A stretch of 64,000 bases of DNA from JAPOXR01 sp965199765 (GTDB lineage: Bacteria; Pseudomonadota; Alphaproteobacteria; Rhodobacterales; Rhodobacteraceae), in the NCBI GenBank assembly GCA_965199765.1, contig CBDATC010000002.1, positions 558,001-622,000 of the forward strand, written 5' to 3'. Made by a program: the position numbers and the translations under genes. Of the stretch, positions 60,977 to 64,000 are shown piece after piece; positions within the stretch are counted from its first letter, which is position 1, and each line of letters starts with the position of its first letter. The notes beneath the pieces are model-generated. The model did no database searches and had not been told where the DNA came from. It saw only the letters and a list, made by a program, of their open reading frames with translations.

Positions 60977-62791
60977 TCAACGCAGTAGAACAGCATCAGC
61001 CTGTTCAGCACGGTTGGCGCCGTCGCGTGGTATGTTTTCGGGCAATGCCGACTGCAGAGCATGCACGGCGGCGTTCAGATCTTCACATGGATAAACGCCC
61101 AACCCTTGCAGCTGCCGCGTTACATCGACCGGAAGGCTTGTATTGCTGTTTTCCGGAATCTGGTTCAGTCGGCCGCCAATCAAGACCGGTATGTCCAGCT
61201 CATTATCCCGCATCGCACTCAGCAAGGCTTTGGTGAAACTGAGAGCGACACCGTTATAGGTGCTGACAGCGATCGCGTTCACCTCTTTGCGGCATGCGAT
61301 TTCAACGATTTTATCCGGGTCATTCGAAACGCCGCCATCGACCAGCTCGATTTCCGCGCCGCTGAAAATCGAATCGACCAGCGCTTTCCCATGCTCGTGA
61401 ACATCAGTTGTAGCCGACAGAATTCGCAAGCCCTTCCGACCCAAATTTCTTAGGTCATCGCCCTTGGCGGAATTCAAAAAGCCGCGGGCTGTTTCTTCAA
61501 TGTGAATATAGGTCGATGCCGGAACAACCGGAATGCGGCGGTGAGGATGGTCGGTGCGCCGCTTACCAATGCCGAAAAGGCTCTCGATCCGCCGACCGCC
61601 GAGCCGACGCAAACACAAAAGCAGTTCGAACGGATCATCGCAATCAATGCCCGCATCGGCGCATGCGGACAGCAAACCCCGAGCAAATGCCTGTCCACCC
61701 TCGACCAGCCTGTCAGCCGTTTGGTCGATGATCTGAAAATCAAGGACCGGCAAATACCCCTCAGCGAGTTCTGTCAACCTATGAAGATACAGCTGGGCAT
61801 CGATCACTTCCTCTGCATCTGGAATGCGGATGTTTTCGGTTACCGGAACCGGATTAATCGCATGCCCCGTGGGCAGAGTTTTCTGGGCTGCAATATCACA
61901 CAGCAGATATGAGGCCAAAGCAGCGTAATTCTCAGCGCTGTTTCCTTGATAAAGAACCGTTGCGCCGTAAATCTGAGAACCGGGAACATCATCGCAAATC
62001 CGAGCAAGCGCCCGCTGAAAAGCGATCCGGGTCATAGGCTCGCTGAAGTGATGACCGTAGCAAACGGTGTATTTCGCTCCAACGAGATCAGAGATGATAT
62101 GTTTTTCCACCAGCGCCATACCCAGCGCACTGACCAAGTCTTCAAATACCGCTGCAAAACCGTCATCAAGATTAGAATGCACTAAAATCTCAGCGGGCTG
62201 CGCCGCGATCAGACCCAGGGCCTTGACCGTGCATGCAGTGGTTTCGATGTCATCATCATAATATGGCAAGCGAAAGGTGAAATACTGCCCAAGATTGCCG
62301 ATTGTCGTCGCGCCCGCCGCAATCGCTGCGCATGTGTTTTCCAGCGCGGCGGGAAAACCGAGCATGAAATCTCCGAAATGCATGGCCGAAGGCACCGCAT
62401 CGGTCAGTCGCTGGAAATCCTCCGGTCCATTCAACAGCACGCCGGTTCCGCTCATTTTGCGTTCACGTATGGATTTTGGAAATCCCATAGACCAATCAAG
62501 ACAGAGTCCGATCCGATCAACCCGGGCGCCGCGTTCGGCGCACCGGCCATAGACGGCTTTCAATACCGCGTCGGTCCGGTCTATATCACGCAAGCCCAGA
62601 TGCGCATGCTGCATGATCCGGCCTTCCGACTGCAGCCGACGCTTATACTCCGCCTCGCAGCGAACTCCGAACGTTCTTTGGAACTGGCCGGTGCCAAGCT
62701 GCCAGTCAGAACTAAGGCTGCGGCCCGCGGCCAACAGCTCAGCACCGGTCGGAAGGTTGGACTCGGGAATTATGGTTTGGCGATCAAACAT
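60977..62791 (-). CDS. Putative B12-dependent mutase-like protein: glutamate-mutase-like barrel fused to a cobalamin-binding domain
   Basis: The 604-residue protein has two parts. Residues about 35-370 resemble the catalytic (epsilon) chain of methylaspartate mutase, with AAGATTIGNLGQYFTFRLPY near 160-180 and LVEKHIISDLVGAKYTVCYG near 235-255. Residues about 455-575 are a B12-binding domain: the DxHxxG motif is TDVHEHGKAL (Asp463, His465, Gly468), followed by IELVDGGVSNDPDKIVEIAC and VLIGGR. In classical glutamate mutase the small B12 subunit is separate. Substrate unknown. It lies downstream of a polar amino-acid ABC transporter on the same strand (88-base gap), hinting at amino-acid chemistry. 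Confidence 0.65.
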   Translation of the reverse strand: MFDRQTIIPESNLPTGAELLAAGRSLSSDWQLGTGQFQRTFGVRCEAEYKRRLQSEGRIMQHAHLGLRDIDRTDAVLKAVYGRCAERGARVDRIGLCLDWSMGFPKSIRERKMSGTGVLLNGPEDFQRLTDAVPSAMHFGDFMLGFPAALENTCAAIAAGATTIGNLGQYFTFRLPYYDDDIETTACTVKALGLIAAQPAEILVHSNLDDGFAAVFEDLVSALGMALVEKHIISDLVGAKYTVCYGHHFSEPMTRIAFQRALARICDDVPGSQIYGATVLYQGNSAENYAALASYLLCDIAAQKTLPTGHAINPVPVTENIRIPDAEEVIDAQLYLHRLTELAEGYLPVLDFQIIDQTADRLVEGGQAFARGLLSACADAGIDCDDPFELLLCLRRLGGRRIESLFGIGKRRTDHPHRRIPVVPASTYIHIEETARGFLNSAKGDDLRNLGRKGLRILSATTDVHEHGKALVDSIFSGAEIELVDGGVSNDPDKIVEIACRKEVNAIAVSTYNGVALSFTKALLSAMRDNELDIPVLIGGRLNQIPENSNTSLPVDVTRQLQGLGVYPCEDLNAAVHALQSALPENIPRDGANRAEQADAVLLR

Positions 62792-62879
62792 CGGCTTTGC
62801 ATCTGAAATAGCCGCATGTTTTGCGCTCGGCTTTACAATCGTTGGGCTGCACGCACCATTCGACGGTGGAACAGTCCCG

Positions 62880-63632
62880 CTAATGGGCTAAAATCTGGCT
62901 CAGAAACAGCTTCGTCCGATCATTCTGCGGATTGTCGAAGAAATCATCGGGATCGTTTTCCTCGACGATCTGACCCTGATCCATGAAAATCACGCGGTCA
63001 GCCACTTTCCGGGCAAACCCCATTTCATGGGTGACGCAAAGCATCGTCATTCCGTCCCGCGCAAGTTCAGTCATCGTGTCGAGCACCTCGCTGATCATCT
63101 CCGGATCCAAAGCGGAGGTGGGCTCGTCGAACAGCATGATTTCCGGCCGCATGCACAGCGCGCGCGCGATGGCCACGCGCTGCTGCTGCCCGCCTGATAA
63201 TTCACCGGGAAACTTGTCTGCCTGGTCAGGAATCTTCACCTTTTCCAAAAATTCGCGCGCAGTGGCCTCCGCTTCAGTCTGAGAGATTTTGCGAACCAGT
63301 CTCGGAGCCAGAGTGCAGTTTTCCAAAACCGTCAAATGCGGAAACAGATTGAAATGCTGAAACACCATCCCAACTTCACGCCGGATTTCATCAATGCTGT
63401 GCAGGTCATCGTTCAATTCCGTGCCGAGAACGCGAATGATGCCTTGCTGATGTTCTTCAAGCCGGTTGATACAGCGGATCAAGGTCGATTTGCCGGAACC
63501 TGACGGCCCGCAGATCACAATCTTTTCACCCTTCGCGACACTCAATGTCACGTCGTTGAGCGCGTGAAATTCTCCATAGTATTTCTGCAGCTTTTCGATT
63601 TCGACCGCGATATCAGAAGATTGATCATTCAT
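62880..63632 (-). CDS. Polar amino-acid ABC transporter ATP-binding protein
   Basis: The 250-residue ATPase has the Walker A motif CGPSGSGKSTLIRCINRLEE near residues 41-60, Q-loop VFQHFNLFPHLTVLENC near 93, ABC signature LSGGQQQRVAIARALC near 145 and Walker B MLFDEPTSALDPEMISEVLD near 166, then the H-loop in VTHEMGFA. The motif set and NLFPHLT are typical of the AapP/GlnQ/HisP class that imports glutamate, glutamine or other polar amino acids. It is encoded 14 bases after the permease. Confidence 0.93.
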   Translation of the reverse strand: MNDQSSDIAVEIEKLQKYYGEFHALNDVTLSVAKGEKIVICGPSGSGKSTLIRCINRLEEHQQGIIRVLGTELNDDLHSIDEIRREVGMVFQHFNLFPHLTVLENCTLAPRLVRKISQTEAEATAREFLEKVKIPDQADKFPGELSGGQQQRVAIARALCMRPEIMLFDEPTSALDPEMISEVLDTMTELARDGMTMLCVTHEMGFARKVADRVIFMDQGQIVEENDPDDFFDNPQNDRTKLFLSQILAH

Positions 63633-63646
63633 TTTTTTTATCCGTT

Positions 63647-64000
63647 TTAGTGCGCACTGACGCGCAGACGGCGTTCAAGGAAAGCGCCGTATCGTGATAG
63701 ACTGAAGACGAAGACGAAGAAAATCAACGCAATGAAAACATAAACCTCGACATAGGCGAACGACCACTCGCCAGTGCCGTAAGCGGCGTTCCCCGACGCC
63801 AGAATGTCAAACAACCCGATAATGACGACCAGCGACGTTTCCTTAAAGGTGATCACGAACTGGTTGATTGTCGGTGGCAGCGCATTTCTGAATGCCTGCG
63901 GCAGGATGATGCGCGAAATCCGATGCCAATAGCCGAGCCCCAAAGCCTTCGCGGCTTCCTCCTGTCCCGACGGTAGAGCTTGAATTCCGCTGCGCAGGAT
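63647..64000 (-). CDS. Polar amino-acid ABC transporter permease (5' end outside window)
   Basis: Only the last 117 residues are in the window. They include the EAA loop EEAAKALGLGYWHRISRIIL, then PQAFRNALPPTINQFVITFK, KETSLVVIIGLFDILASG and a final membrane helix (VYVFIALIFFVFVFSLSRYG), ending in the short tail ERRLRVSAH. This is a HisM/GlnP/AapM-type membrane subunit. The ATPase gene follows; the rest of the permease, and probably the second permease and binding protein, lie beyond the right edge. Confidence 0.9.
   Translation of the reverse strand: MLRSGIQALPSGQEEAAKALGLGYWHRISRIILPQAFRNALPPTINQFVITFKETSLVVIIGLFDILASGNAAYGTGEWSFAYVEVYVFIALIFFVFVFSLSRYGAFLERRLRVSAH

Overview
The window reads as chromosomal DNA of an alphaproteobacterium, probably a free-living aerobic heterotroph. 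The strongest evidence is a circularly permuted, two-piece tmRNA gene beside an alpha-type SspB. The lptF-lptG-lptD-surA-pdxA-rsmA block, the prfA-prmC-DUF4167 block, a pyruvate dehydrogenase cluster whose E1-beta carries its own lipoyl domain, and the SspB-FumC pair all fit that class. A marine lifestyle is only an inference, from tandem methylated-glycine dehydrogenases, ThyX and an amino-acid ABC system. Coding density is high and TTG/GTG starts are common. I found no rRNA, tRNA, CRISPR array, prophage or intact insertion sequence.

Layout. 1-3.4 kb (minus strand): an exported HtrA-like protein that appears to have lost its catalytic triad, the decayed 3' end of an IS256-family transposase, then holC and pepA. 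3.6-11 kb (plus): outer-membrane biogenesis (lptF, lptG, lptD, surA) running into pdxA and rsmA. 11-17.7 kb (mostly minus): DUF4167 protein, prmC, prfA, ispG, a RodZ-like protein and an Lrp/AsnC regulator with a near-consensus Lrp box upstream. 18-20.5 kb (plus): a bufferin cluster, i.e. a DUF2282 precursor peptide, DUF692 (MNIO) maturase, DUF2063 partner and DoxX membrane protein. 20.6-24.9 kb: a second IS256 scrap, thyX, gloA, split ssrA, sspB, fumC. 25-31.3 kb: two tandem FAD/GcvT-type dehydrogenases of the dimethylglycine/sarcosine family, a ribbon-helix-helix protein, ccdA and tusA. 31.3-37.4 kb: a fused indolepyruvate:ferredoxin oxidoreductase divergent from a LysR regulator, bolA-grxD, zapA and a coiled-coil partner.

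37.6-46.3 kb (plus): central carbon metabolism (tkt, gap, pgk), ftsB, then pdhA-pdhB-pdhC. 46.3-52.8 kb (minus): cysE, then the fatty-acid and cell-wall block fabD-fabG-acpP-(HisA-like)-fabF-mltG. 53-54.3 kb (plus): rpsF-rpsR-rplI. 54.8-57.3 kb (minus): the 5-oxoprolinase genes pxpB-pxpC-pxpA. 57.5-60.8 kb (plus): acs, rpe and a thioredoxin-fold protein. 61-64 kb (minus): a polar amino-acid ABC permease and ATPase next to an unusual protein joining a glutamate-mutase-like barrel to a B12-binding domain.

Most of the window is housekeeping. The parts most worth attention are the bufferin cluster with the nearby Lrp box, the split tmRNA-SspB module, the B12 fusion enzyme beside an amino-acid transporter, the apparent HtrA pseudoprotease, and the HisA-like protein inside the fatty-acid cluster. 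All calls come from reading the sequence; no database search was run.
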